The notes beneath the pieces are model-generated. The model saw only the letters and a program-made list of their open reading frames with translations. It searched no databases and was not told where the DNA came from. From CAWGYT01 sp963826795 (lineage in GTDB: Bacteria; Planctomycetota; Planctomycetia; Pirellulales; Pirellulaceae), in assembly GCA_963826795.1 (NCBI GenBank), contig CAWGYT010000027.1:62001-126000 (forward strand): a DNA stretch of 64,000 bases, read 5' to 3'. The stretch's first letter is position 1; each line of letters starts with the position of its first letter. A program made the translations under genes and the position numbers. This document shows positions 54,726 to 64,000 of this stretch, piece by piece.

Positions 54726-56069
54726 GTGAACGATCATGAAGGCGCGGACGTCGACATGGGCGCCGACAGCCTGGGCCGACAGCCTGGGCGCCGACAGCCT
54801 GGGCGCCGACAGCGACAGCGAGTTCGAAAAGGCTGCCGAACCGAGCGCGGAAACCGAACCGACCGCCGAGACACTTGAGGGACTGCGAGTTGCGTTTCTC
54901 GGAAAATTGGGCGGCGTCAACCGGCGCGAGGCGTCCCGATTGGTTCGGCAAGCGGGGGATTTCCGGCCGACCGAAGCGAACTGCCGCTGGATCTCGTCGT
55001 GCTGGGCGCGGACGAGTTCCCGTTGGACGCCGACACCTTGATCGACGACTCCCTGCGTCAAGCGGCGGCACGCGGCGAGCTGGAGGTCCTGACGGAAACC
55101 CAGTTTTGGCAACGGCTGGGAATGGTCGACGGCGAGCAGGCGGTCCGGCGGCTCTACACGCCGGCGATGCTGGCTCAATTGCTGGGAGTGCCCGTCGCGA
55201 TCATTCGCCGGTGGCATCGACGCGGTTTGATCGTCCCGACGCGCGAGGTCCACCGCCTGCCGTATTTCGATTTTCAGGAGGTTGCGACGGCCCGCCGGCT
55301 GGCCGAATTGCTATCCGCCGGAGCGAGCGCAGCGAGATCGAAGCACCAGTTGGCTCGCCTCGCACGACTCGTCCCCAACGTGGACCGCCCACTCGCTCAG
55401 CTGTCAGTGATCGTCGAAGGCCGCGAGCTGTTGCTTCGCCAGGGCGAGGGATTGATCGAGGCGGGTGGCCAAATGCGTCTCGACTTTCGCGATTCGGTCC
55501 AGGCCTCAGCCGCGGAAGCTGGCTGCGTCCCGGATCAACCGCACGAGGAGCTTGCGACGACCGACGTCCTTCCGATCCGGCGCTGGCTGTCTCAAGACGC
55601 CGACGAGCGGCTGGAATTGGCCGACATCATGTCACTTGCCAGTGAGCTGGAGGATACCGCTCAGGTGCGTGAAGCGATCGAAATGTATCGGGTGGCATTG
55701 GTCGCGGTGGGACCCCAGGCGGAAATCTGCTTTCGCTTGGCCGAACTGCTCTATTTGACGGGCGATGTTTCCGCGGCTCGCGAACGCTATTTCATGGCGA
55801 TCGAATTGGACGAGGACTACGTGGAGGCCCGTGCGAACCTGGGCTGCGTGCTGGCCGAAACCGGGGAGTGCGAGTTGGCGATTGCGGCCTTTGAGGGTGC
55901 GTTGCGTTCCCATCCCGACTACCCCGACGCCCACTACCATCTGGCTCGATTGCTGGACGACCAGGGCGAAATGGAAATCTCGGCGCGGCACTGGCAGCGA
56001 TTCCTAGAACTGGCTCCCGAGAGCCCGTGGGCCGACGAGGCCCGAATCCGGCTCACGTGGGGAAGCTGA
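54726..56069 (+). CDS. BRCT-MerR-TPR protein, frameshifted
   Basis: Start GTG 54726 has ggaggggg eight bases upstream. A GADSL minisatellite follows, then a BRCT-like domain (LEGLRVAFLGKLGGVNRREA and LVVLGADEFPLDAD), a MerR-type winged helix (RRLYTPAMLAQLLGVPVAII, RRWHRRGLIVPTRE, PYFDFQEVATARRL), a linker and C-terminal TPR repeats (LELADIMSLASELEDTAQVR onward). Two breaks in frame are visible: two missing bases in a 13-base minisatellite unit near 54770-54785, and one missing base in ggggg near 54957. Corrected, it has about 448 residues. BRCT plus MerR plus TPR is an odd mix; relatives appear in planctomycetes. It may be a DNA-binding scaffold that reads protein partners. Role unknown. Confidence 0.78.
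54752..54812. repeat. 15-base minisatellite, about four units
   Basis: Units of gggcgccgacagcct repeat about four times; one unit is 13 bases (gggccgacagcct) and breaks the frame. They encode Gly-Ala-Asp-Ser-Leu repeats near the start of the BRCT-MerR-TPR protein. Confidence 0.7.
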
Positions 56070-56259
56070 CCGTGCCGGTCCCGGACGATTCCCTCGAAAT
56101 CCAGGATTCACAAGGGTTTACGTTTCAATCACTGGATGCTCAGAAACTTGACGGTGCAGAGTGCCTAATTTATCATGAGATCTTCCGTCAGTCGTTTCAT
56201 CCACCGCCGCCGGTCGCGACGCATGCGTCCCCGACCCCGATTTCGGAACAGGAATCTCG

Positions 56260-57755
56260 ATGGGCCTGGCAATTCTGGGCGTCCTAGTGCTCTTGTACAT
56301 CCTGCTGGCCTACTTCGCCGCGAAGACATGGCCCGCTTGGCATGTCGTGATCCTCGTGTTTTTGTTCCTGGGCGTGGGCGGTTTCTTGATCCTTGCTTCG
56401 GCGACGCTGAAGGTTCAATCGCGCTGGCGCGGCAGTTACGAAACGCTGGTCGCGGATCTTGAGCGGGAACAGGCGACGCACGAGCAGCTCAAGAACGGAT
56501 CGATCCTGGACGGGGAGCCAGGCGAGACGGTCTTGCGAGGCGATGTTCGGCGGACGCTCGTGGATCGGGGGCGAGTCTGGCGAAATTTGCGGCTGGCCGA
56601 TTTGGGCGAGGGCAAGGTTTTGCTCGACGCCTCGCAATGGGGCGACGCGGGATGTCTGGTCGCCGGACTGGCGGCGGACGAAGACGTCGACGAGCCGCCC
56701 GCAGAAGACGCGGCCGCCGAGGGAGCCGCCCCGGCTGCCAATGCATCCACGCTGGGGCTGGAGGCGGATTCCGTCGTTTACGCCTTCAAGGAAACACCGA
56801 TTCGCCCCTGCCTGAGCCCGCTCGAAAAACGCTTTTGGGCGAAAGCGATCTCGCGGAACGAGACACGCAGGGACGGTGCAAGGTGCCGACCTTTTATTTG
56901 GGCGAGTTCAAGGTCATCGCGGAACCGAACGCGAACCCCCAGAGTCTGACGCTCACGCCGACGATGCCCTTGAGTGAGGTGCAGGTCGAGCAATTGCAGA
57001 ATCCCGATTCGACCTGGGTTCTGTATGAAATTATCCCCGTCGATTCGCACGAGGCATTCGCGGATTTCACGGCGGAGCAGATCGCCAGCCTGATTGCATC
57101 CGAGGGAATGGACGCCCAGCGGTATCGCGATTTGGTCGACGAATACGTTCGTGATCTTCAACCGGCGACCGAGATGGATCCGCCGGAACGAAAGTGGTTG
57201 CGCGTCCGATTCCTGCGGCCGCATACGGAAGATGTCGATGTCGAGCTCCAGGGTGACGCCGGGCAACAGCCGTTGCCGGACAGTCTCTTCGACCCCAGCG
57301 GCCGATCGATCGTGGCCACGCTGAACCAGGGCGAAAAGACCTCTTTCGCGAAGGACGACGAGGCCACGTTTTATTTTCCGACGGCGCAGGAACTGATGAA
57401 CGACGGCGTCGTCGAACCCTTGGAGCCGATCTATTATCGCCGGCTCCGCGATTATGCTCATCTTTTTCGCACGTTTGCCGGCGACATGGAGGGGCTTAGC
57501 CGCCAATTGGAGCTGGCTCAGTCGGACCTGGATAAGCTGACCGAATCGCTCAGCCAGCTCCAAACCCAGCTCGCGTTTCAAGCCCAGCAGCAACAAGAGC
57601 TGGAACACGACCTTGGGGGTCTCAACACCGAACGGCAGGTGCTCGGCCAGTATCGCACGTCGGTCGAGGCGAAGTGGAAACAATTGCGTCAGGAACTGAG
57701 CCGTCTGTACCGCGCCAATCTTCAACTTGCGGACCGCATGACAAGTCTGCGTTGA
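56260..57755 (+). CDS. Planctomycete-type membrane protein with C-terminal coiled coil, frameshifted
   Basis: Two membrane helices open the protein (MGLAILGVLVLLYILLAYFA and VVILVFLFLGVGGFLILA). A beta-rich middle domain follows (GETVLRGDVRRTLVDRGRVW and YLGEFKVIAEP), then a coiled coil near the end (LSRQLELAQSDLDKLTESLS). The frame breaks by -1 between about 56865 and 56885 (ggacggtgcaaggtgcc): the first frame fades after NETRRDGA and the second begins KVPTFYLGEF. One missing base gives about 498 residues. I know it only as a conserved planctomycete hypothetical protein. A role in envelope organisation is plausible from the layout. Confidence 0.78.
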
Positions 57756-57995
57756 TCCTGCCGGAGCTGCGGTTCCGAGTTGCCCCGCAAGCCCGTCGCC
57801 CGATCCCGTTGCTCCATCCCGTTGCTCCATCCCGTCGACCACCCGGCGGCTTCCCCTTCCAACGCCCCGCTGGGGCCATCACGCCGTGGCGAATTCAGGC
57901 GCCGCCACTTTATTGCGTGATGGCCGTACGATAAGCTGATCGTGGTACGGAGCGACGTTCAGCGTTCAGCAAGAACCACACAACGAGCGGCGGTG

Positions 57996-58871
57996 ATGGG
58001 AATCTACGATCGGCCATACTATCAAGACGAACCTCGGTCGTCCTTTTCGATGTCCGGTCGGTCGATGATCGTGAACTTGATCATCATCAACGCGGCCGTG
58101 TTCGTGATTGACGCGTTTCTGTTTGGCCCGCAAAACGCGCAATATCGCCCCAGCCGCTGGATGGCGGTTTGGTCGGAAACGTTACTGCAGCCTTGGAAGT
58201 GGTGGCAGTTCGTCACGTACGGCTTTTGTCACAGCCCCAACAATGCGGGGCATATCTTCGGCAACATGCTGGGGCTGTTTTTCCTCGGCCAGGACATCGA
58301 ACAACTCTACGGCCGCAAGCTTTTCCTGCGGATGTACCTGACCACGCTGATCGCTTGCTCGGTGGTCTGGGGTTTCACGGAGGTTGCCCTGGGGCGTCAT
58401 AACGATCGGTTGATCGGTGCATCCGGCGCGGTCACGGCGGTCGTGATGCTGTTCGCGTTCAATTTCCCGCGTCGAACCATCCTGTTCATGATGTTCATCC
58501 CCATGCCGGCCTGGGTGCTGGGCGTGATGTTGGTGTTCTTCAATCTAATGGGAGTTCGGACGGGCACCGAAGGCAACGAGCGGATCGCGTTCGATGTGCA
58601 TCTGGTCGGAGCTGCCTACGGATATTTGTTCTTCCGCACGCGTTGGGCATTAGGAATGTGGCCCAGCGGCCGCTGGACACCCAAACTGCGTTGGCCCCGA
58701 GCCAAGCCGAAGCTGAAGGTTCATCGGGCCGAGGAACCCTATTCGGTGTTGGATGAGCAAGCCGACGCGGTTCTCGACAAACTTCACCGTGAGGGTTTGG
58801 AGAGTCTGACACCGCGCGAACGGCGGATTCTGGAAGAGTACAGCCGACGGATGCAGCAGAAGCATCGCTAA
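57996..58871 (+). CDS. Rhomboid-family intramembrane serine protease
   Basis: 291 residues. Six membrane segments with the rhomboid signatures WWQFVTYGFCHSPNNAGHIF and NMLGLFFLG near loop 1, Ser143 in GASGAV, and His202 in DVHLVGAAYGYL, the catalytic dyad. A C-terminal cytoplasmic tail (about residue 215 on) is basic then acidic (EYSRRMQQKHR at the end). It cleaves membrane proteins within or near their helices. ATG 57996 is taken because the conserved part starts there. Divides the left and right envelope genes. Substrate unknown. Confidence 0.9.
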   Translation: MGIYDRPYYQDEPRSSFSMSGRSMIVNLIIINAAVFVIDAFLFGPQNAQYRPSRWMAVWSETLLQPWKWWQFVTYGFCHSPNNAGHIFGNMLGLFFLGQDIEQLYGRKLFLRMYLTTLIACSVVWGFTEVALGRHNDRLIGASGAVTAVVMLFAFNFPRRTILFMMFIPMPAWVLGVMLVFFNLMGVRTGTEGNERIAFDVHLVGAAYGYLFFRTRWALGMWPSGRWTPKLRWPRAKPKLKVHRAEEPYSVLDEQADAVLDKLHREGLESLTPRERRILEEYSRRMQQKHR

Positions 58872-58931
58872 CCGGCTGGCCGGCCCACGCGGCGGCTTCC
58901 CGCCTGCAACAGGGCAGTACGACCGAGCAGG

Positions 58932-61346
58932 CTACCGTTGCATCGCATACAGCAACGCGTTGATTCCGATCTTGACCGCGTCATCCCGGACATATCCGCG
59001 ACATTCGATCGACGCCTGATTCTCCAACGCACAACTGAGATCGAGAGGCGAAAAGATAACCACCAATCGCCCGTCGATTTCGACCCCTTCCAGCGCGGGT
59101 GCGATTTCCTCGATTCGGGATCCAAGCGGTTGGTCACCTGCCCCGCGCCCGCGTGGATTCCGAACCCGCACGCTGGCCAAGTTGTAGCCTTGAAACTGTT
59201 GCGACAACACGGCATGATCTGGCGGAATGGGCCTCAGCGGATGTTCCGGCAGGATGGCCCGCATCTCGCGCCGAAACGCCTCCGTAAAGGCCTCGCTGGC
59301 GCAAATCGCGTCCGCAAGCAAGAAGCCGCCACGCTGCAGATATTCGGCCAGTGCCGACCGTTCGGCCGGCGAGAACCGAAAGTCACGGCGACCATGCATG
59401 AACGCGATCGGATAGTCATACAGATTGTCTGCCGTCGGCGTGACCAGGCGCTTCTCGGGATCGATTCGCAGCTGCAGGTCGCCAGCCGCCAGATTCAACA
59501 GATTCGTCAGCGCCGCGGGAGCGTCGTCGCTGCCACCGGCGTGCAAGAGCTTCGCGACGTAGAGCGTTCCGCGCTGATTCGTCCCGGGACCCGGCAGGGC
59601 ACTGACGACTTGCGGCGTATCCAGCTTCTCCTTGAGCTCGCGATTGGTCGCATAGGTCAGCACATTGGCGCCCATGGCGAGTGTCGCGCGGACTTCGGCG
59701 AGGATTGGGGCGGGCAGGTCATTCACGCGACGCGGAGTCGCCAGTTCCCAATAACAAGACAGTTCGCCCGGACAGTACACAACGCTGGTACGGCAACAGG
59801 CGTCAATGCCTTCCAGTGGCCGCAGGTACTGAGCCGGCACGCGTTCGTCGGCAAACCAAATGGGATGATCTTGAGGCAAGAGTCGCAAGGGCGTGTCGGG
59901 GAACAGCTCCGCCATCAGTTGGCGAAAGTCGCGGTCGAATCCCTCACCCTCACAGCAGGACTCGGCGAAGATGAACCCGCCCTGCTGGACGTACTGTTGG
60001 AGCAACCGCTTCTGTTCCGGTTGGAGCGTCAGGCCGTCACGGCCGCTGAGGTAAAGCACCGGCGTCTGGAGCAGGTCCTCGAGCGTGGTCGCATCCCCAT
60101 CGATCACCTGCCAGGTCAGATCGCGTCGCCAGCGGCGTTCCACGTCGCTGACGAGGTGTGCCAAGTCGCTGCGATGGCGATTCCAATCCGAATTGTCGCG
60201 TGAGCTCAACTTCGCGACGACGACGGGTCGGCGTCCTTTCGAAAGAAACAGCAAGGCCAGCGAGGTTGCAATTTGCGGGTTCGACTCATCGCCCCCGCTG
60301 CCCTTCCAAGACCCGCCGACGACGTCTTGCGATTTGAGCAGCATTTCGGCGCCCTCGCGATACCAGTCGTGCTGGCCGATAAACCGATTCGCCGTCATTC
60401 GGCCCACGCGTTCGACACCATACAGGTAATACAGCAGATGCATCTGGCTAAAACTTCGCGGCCGCCCGGATGAAGTCGAGGGGTTGCTGGAGACCGTGAA
60501 GTTGCGAGCCAGCCACTCCAAGCCACGCATCGGGATCGAATTGTCCGACTGGGGCTGGCAGCACAGAACTTGCTGGCCATCCACGCGCGCGTCGCCGTCG
60601 GTGACCTGTCCGAGTGCCATGATCGTCGACGCGATTCCGGCGCAAGTCATGCTGCCGGACGACGCCATTTCCGGGCGGTAGCTCCAAGAGCCGTCCGGGC
60701 GTTGGAGGCGGGTCCAATAGCCCAGCGACCGCCGCCAGACGACGTCGGCCACTTCCAGCCCCACGCGTTCGGCCTCGTAAAGTCCCAGCATCGCGAACTG
60801 CGTGTTGGACGGGTCGCCCGCAATCTCGGACTCGCCATATGACCAGGAGCCGCCAAAGGTGCCATCTTGGATCTGGTTCCGTTGCAGCCACGCGACATTC
60901 TCGCGAATCAACAGACGATCCTTTTCCGGTTCCGCAGTGCAAAGCACCATCGTTTCCAGTGCGACACTGTAGGTCTTACGGGGTCGTTTGGGACTGCGCA
61001 CGTAGCGCAAGGCCTTGTCCATGACCGGGTCGTCCAGGGGCACGCCGCTGTTGAGCAGTGCCAGCGTGCAGAGGGCCGAGATGCCGCCGGGTGGAAAACC
61101 TTCTTGCTCACCCCAGCTGCCCGAACGGGGATCTTGCCGCTGCTTCAAAAACGCCACCCCCCGCTCGATGCTGGTCCGCGCTTGCTCCGCGTTGATCTGC
61201 GCACCCGCGGGCTGTGTAGGCATCACGCTGACACCCACCGTCACACCCACGAGGCCCACCAGCGTCCGAATCGCGATCGGCGGACGCTGAGAAGCTGGGT
61301 GGGAGCCGCAGCATGCGTGAGCCGCGATGGCATTGATTTCCGGCAT
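58932..61346 (-). CDS. DUF4159 protein with a terpenoid-cyclase-like toroid
   Basis: 804 residues. A signal or membrane segment lies near residues 27-47 (TLVGLVGVTVGVSVMPTQPA). Next comes a six-hairpin toroid like prenyltransferases and squalene cyclases (ISALCTLALLNSGVPLDD, GSWSYGESEIAGD, SWSYRPEMASSGSM), then two DUF4159 domains (LYLSGRDGLTLQPEQKRLLQ and AFMHGRRDFRFSPAERSALA), each like the glutamine amidotransferase-type fold used in the family. The toroid probably binds polymers; no cyclase motif is complete. Such proteins neighbour MoxR/DUF58/BatA genes in planctomycetes, as here. The role is not known. Confidence 0.83.
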   Translation of the reverse strand: MPEINAIAAHACCGSHPASQRPPIAIRTLVGLVGVTVGVSVMPTQPAGAQINAEQARTSIERGVAFLKQRQDPRSGSWGEQEGFPPGGISALCTLALLNSGVPLDDPVMDKALRYVRSPKRPRKTYSVALETMVLCTAEPEKDRLLIRENVAWLQRNQIQDGTFGGSWSYGESEIAGDPSNTQFAMLGLYEAERVGLEVADVVWRRSLGYWTRLQRPDGSWSYRPEMASSGSMTCAGIASTIMALGQVTDGDARVDGQQVLCCQPQSDNSIPMRGLEWLARNFTVSSNPSTSSGRPRSFSQMHLLYYLYGVERVGRMTANRFIGQHDWYREGAEMLLKSQDVVGGSWKGSGGDESNPQIATSLALLFLSKGRRPVVVAKLSSRDNSDWNRHRSDLAHLVSDVERRWRRDLTWQVIDGDATTLEDLLQTPVLYLSGRDGLTLQPEQKRLLQQYVQQGGFIFAESCCEGEGFDRDFRQLMAELFPDTPLRLLPQDHPIWFADERVPAQYLRPLEGIDACCRTSVVYCPGELSCYWELATPRRVNDLPAPILAEVRATLAMGANVLTYATNRELKEKLDTPQVVSALPGPGTNQRGTLYVAKLLHAGGSDDAPAALTNLLNLAAGDLQLRIDPEKRLVTPTADNLYDYPIAFMHGRRDFRFSPAERSALAEYLQRGGFLLADAICASEAFTEAFRREMRAILPEHPLRPIPPDHAVLSQQFQGYNLASVRVRNPRGRGAGDQPLGSRIEEIAPALEGVEIDGRLVVIFSPLDLSCALENQASIECRGYVRDDAVKIGINALLYAMQR

Positions 61347-61636
61347 CTTGGCGGCGACCCTCTTTTTTGCTGGGTTCGAATGGAGCGACCGGAACCACCG
61401 GCGGACGGAAGGCGGTGCAGCCCCCGCGATTTATCTTAGGATTGCCGGGTAACCGCCGCAACGCGACGACGCGCCGCGTTGTTGGCTTGTGGCCCCGGGG
61501 ATAGAATAAAATCCTGGGACGCTAGGGGCCGGTTCTTGGGGCTTCACCCCGGTTGGCTCGCCGGAAAGGGTCGCTGCGCGAAAGCCGAGTCTTCCGTCAG
61601 CACGAACCGATTACGATTCACCAGGGACCAAGATTA

Positions 61637-62658
61637 GTGGCCGGAAAAACACGCAGCTTGGGAGACGTGCTCCAAGAGTTCAGCCAGCATCGAGTGCTGA
61701 TGCAGCAAGAACTCCAGCGCATTATCGTCGGGCAGCACGATGTGATCGAACAGCTATTCGCCGCGATCTTTACTCGCGGCCATTGCCTGCTCGAGGGTGT
61801 GCCGGGACTCGCCAAGACCCTGATGGTCAGCACGCTCGCTTCGATTCTGGATGTGGCGTTCAAACGGATTCAATTCACTCCCGACTTGATGCCCTCGGAT
61901 ATCACGGGCACGAACGTTTTGGACGAAGATGAAGCCGGTCGACGTCAGTTTCGCTTTGTCGAGGGTCCCGTTTTCACGAATATCCTCCTGGCAGACGAAA
62001 TCAATCGAACTCCACCCAAGACGCAGGCCGCGCTGCTGCAGGCGATGCAGGAGCGCGAGGTGACGGTCGGCCGAACGACCTACAACCTGCCCGAGCCGTT
62101 CTTTACAATCGCCACGCAAAACCCGATCGAGCAGGAGGGTACGTATCCGCTGCCGGAAGCGCAGCTGGATCGCTTCATGTTCAATATCAAGATCGAGTAT
62201 CCCACGGCGGAGGAAGAAGAGCAGATCCTGTCCGTGACGACGCGAAACGAGAAGATCGAGGTCCGGAAAGTGCTCTCCGCTCGCTCGATCGTCAATCTGC
62301 AGAAGCTGGTGAGCAGCGTGGCGGTCAGCGAGTACATCGTGAAGTACGTGGCCCGCGTGGTGCGCGCCACGCGCCGAAGGACGAATCCGCACCCGCGTTT
62401 GTCCGAGAACTGGTCGACTGGGGGGCAGGGCCTCGAGCCGGTCAGTTTCTGATCAACGGCGGCAAGGCGCTGGCTGCCATGGATGGTCGGTTTTCCGTCG
62501 CGATCGACGATGTCCGGAAAATCGCCGTGCCCGTCCTGCGACACCGGATCAGCACGAATTTCCAAGCCCAGGCGGAAGGCATGTCGACGGACGACGTCGT
62601 ACGACGCTTGCTGGAGACGATTCCAGAACCCGAGATTGCGAAGTATGCCGACCGTTGA
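61637..62658 (+). CDS. MoxR-family AAA+ ATPase, frameshifted near the C-terminus
   Basis: About 340 residues. GHCLLEGVPGLAKTLMVSTL carries Walker A, FTNILLADEINRTPPKTQAA Walker B, and TIATQNPIEQEGTYPLPEAQ sensor 1. The frame stops at 62452, but the -1 frame continues with ELVDWGAGPRAGQFLINGGK, the normal MoxR C-terminal lid, and ends at 62658. The break is near 62375-62383 (cgccgaaggac), where one missing base restores RATRPKDE. GTG 61637 is the likely start; the frame opens earlier at TTG 61553 without family similarity. MoxR proteins act as chaperones with VWA-domain partners. The next gene overlaps by 14 bases. Confidence 0.87.
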
Positions 62659-63541
62659 AAAGTATCTCAAACCGGAAGTCGCCCGCCAAATCTCGCGCCT
62701 GGATCTCCGCGCCCAGTTCGTGATCAAGGGCTTCTTGCAGGGTCTGCACGCCAGCCCCTTTCATGGGTTCTCGGTGGAATTCAGCGAGCATCGAAAATAC
62801 ACCAGCGGCGACGACCCCAAAGACATCGATTGGCTCGTCTATGCCAAGACGGACAAGTACTACGTCAAGAAGTTCGAAGCCGAGACGAACATCACCGGCT
62901 ACTTGACGATGGATCTGAGTCAGTCGATGGGATTTACCTATCGCCAGGAGCTGACCAAGTTCGACTACGCGATCTGCCTCGCGGCGGCACTGTGCTACCT
63001 AATGGTTTACCAGCAGGACCCGGTCGGGCTGATTACCTTCGACACCCAGGTCCGGTACAGCCTTCCGCCCCGCTCCAAACGAACTCAACTGGGAAATGTG
63101 CTCTCGCAGCTTTCGCGGTTACAGCCGACGGGAGCCACCGACATCGCCAACAGCCTGACGCAGGTCGCCGCGATGCTGCGCCACAGCAGTCTGGTGATGA
63201 TTTTCAGCGACTTGCTCGGGCCCACGGAGCCAACGCTGCAGGCCTTGCGCCGGCTCCGACACGGCGGGCACGATGTGATTCTGTTTCACATTCTGGATGA
63301 AGCCGAGGTGAGTTTTCCGTTCGAGGGCGTGATGGAGTTCGAGGATCCGGAGGATCACGAGCTGCTGCAGGTCGATGCCAGCGGGATCCGCCGAGACTAC
63401 CTGAGCGAACTCGAGGAGTTTCGAGAGTTGTTTCGCCGCGAGTGTTTCCAGATCGGAGTGGACTACGTGCCGCTGGATACGAGCATGCAGTTCGACAAGG
63501 CCTTGATGGAATATTTGGTGAGCCGCCGCGCTCGCCGCTAG
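62645..63541 (+). CDS. DUF58 domain protein
   Basis: 298 residues. QFVIKGFLQGLHASPFHGFS, SGDDPKDIDWLVYAKT, MDLSQSMGF (a MIDAS-like DxSxS motif of the VWA fold) and LVMIFSDLLG are characteristic of DUF58. It lies directly after moxR, overlapping its corrected stop, and before the BatA-like gene. In known bacteria such proteins form a unit with MoxR and Bat proteins, probably helping assemble envelope complexes. The exact function is not settled. Confidence 0.9.
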   Translation: MPTVEKYLKPEVARQISRLDLRAQFVIKGFLQGLHASPFHGFSVEFSEHRKYTSGDDPKDIDWLVYAKTDKYYVKKFEAETNITGYLTMDLSQSMGFTYRQELTKFDYAICLAAALCYLMVYQQDPVGLITFDTQVRYSLPPRSKRTQLGNVLSQLSRLQPTGATDIANSLTQVAAMLRHSSLVMIFSDLLGPTEPTLQALRRLRHGGHDVILFHILDEAEVSFPFEGVMEFEDPEDHELLQVDASGIRRDYLSELEEFRELFRRECFQIGVDYVPLDTSMQFDKALMEYLVSRRARR

Positions 63542-63644
63542 GCCCCGCATGCGGATCTCTCGCGTCCCGGTGACTCTCGTCAGCCGGCGACGCGGACTGC
63601 CGTGATCGACGTCGTTTTAAGAGCCATGAGACGCATCCTCCTTC

Positions 63645-64000
63645 ATGTCGTTCGTCAACACATCGCTGTTCCTGCTCGGTAGCCTCTTTGTGGCCGTGCC
63701 GATCGTGTTGCATCTCGCGATGCGGCCGAAGCCAAAGCACCAGGTATTTCCGGCGTTGCGTTTTGTTCGTCAGCGTCAGGCGACCAATCAGCGCCGCCTG
63801 CGATTGCGGCAAGCGTTACTGTTGTTATTGCGGTGCCTGGCAATCGGCGTGCTCGCGCTGGCCCTGGCTCGGCCCAGCGTCGCCTCGGCACAACTCGGCG
63901 GCTGGCTGGTCCTGGGAGGACTGGGGTTCCTGCTCGCCATCGTCCTGTGGCTCTTCACCGCCGCGACCCTGACGCGCCGTGGCTGGCCGACCGTAACGCT
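63645..64000 (+). CDS. BatA-like N-terminal membrane protein, 3'-partial
   Basis: From ATG 63645 the frame is open to the window edge. The start, MSFVNTSLFLLGSLFVAVPI then VLHLAMRPKPKHQVFPALRF, fits the aerotolerance-regulator (BatA) N-terminal domain: one helix, then the PKP-x-FPALRF turn. A second hydrophobic segment follows (RCLAIGVLALALARPSV) and a third is near the edge. It completes the MoxR-DUF58-BatA order. The rest of the gene is outside the window. Confidence 0.82.
   Translation, partial: MSFVNTSLFLLGSLFVAVPIVLHLAMRPKPKHQVFPALRFVRQRQATNQRRLRLRQALLLLLRCLAIGVLALALARPSVASAQLGGWLVLGGLGFLLAIVLWLFTAATLTRRGWPTVT

Noticed and set aside
1..64000. CRISPR arrays, tRNA and rRNA genes, insertion sequences
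   Set aside because: No regularly spaced direct repeats, no cloverleaf sequence and no transposase motif were found by reading; short tRNA-like folds could still escape a manual read.

Overview
This window is GC-rich chromosomal DNA of a planctomycete, most likely of the Pirellulales/Planctomycetia type. The evidence is in the gene families: a DUF1559 prepilin-like protein with the H-X9-DG motif, a YTV-repeat protein, an exosortase of the XrtU kind with EpsI and a Wzc-like partner, a DnaJ-like membrane protein, a BRCT-MerR-TPR protein, and a DUF4159/MoxR/DUF58/BatA cluster. No rRNA, tRNA, CRISPR array, prophage or transposase gene was seen.

Bases 1 to about 45,300 form a large surface-polysaccharide locus. 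From left to right: a glycosyltransferase fused to a phosphoglycosyl transferase, an acyl carrier protein, a ketoreductase-like SDR and a PglD-like acyltransferase; UDP-GlcNAc 2-epimerase and UDP-ManNAc dehydrogenase; a two-domain oxidoreductase; a DUF1559 and a DnaJ-like gene that look like bystanders; an O-antigen ligase/polymerase; a plus-strand run of AsnB, glycosyltransferase, TIGR03790 protein, TadA, flippase and a second asparagine-synthetase-like protein; a minus-strand run XrtU, Wzc-like kinase, EpsI, methyltransferase; heparinase-like and WecA-like genes; epimerase and glycosyltransferase; a DegT aminotransferase facing an ANL acid ligase; and UDP-sugar enzymes (two epimerase/decarboxylase genes and a second nucleotide-sugar dehydrogenase). 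Together they could make UDP-ManNAcA, a hexuronic acid sugar, UDP-xylose and an acylated amino sugar, build lipid-linked oligosaccharides, flip and polymerise them, and control chain length.

Bases 45,400 to 64,000 are mostly housekeeping or planctomycete-conserved genes: csrA and two small conserved proteins, yjbQ, a holB-tmk-lipoate ligase operon, a HEAT-repeat membrane protein, the YTV-repeat protein, a BRCT-MerR-TPR protein, a coiled-coil membrane protein, a rhomboid protease, and the DUF4159/MoxR/DUF58/BatA group, which is cut by the right edge. A fused alkyltransferase-endonuclease V gene lies inside the polysaccharide locus between palindromic repeats.

Eight genes are each broken by a one-base indel that, once corrected, restores a full conserved protein. 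Most sit in G/C runs. I read these mainly as sequencing or assembly errors and annotate the genes across the break. The best candidates for something new are a structured RNA with its own promoter at about 47,920-48,100, an ACP-dependent sugar-acylation module, the alkyltransferase-endonuclease V fusion, and several repeat families.
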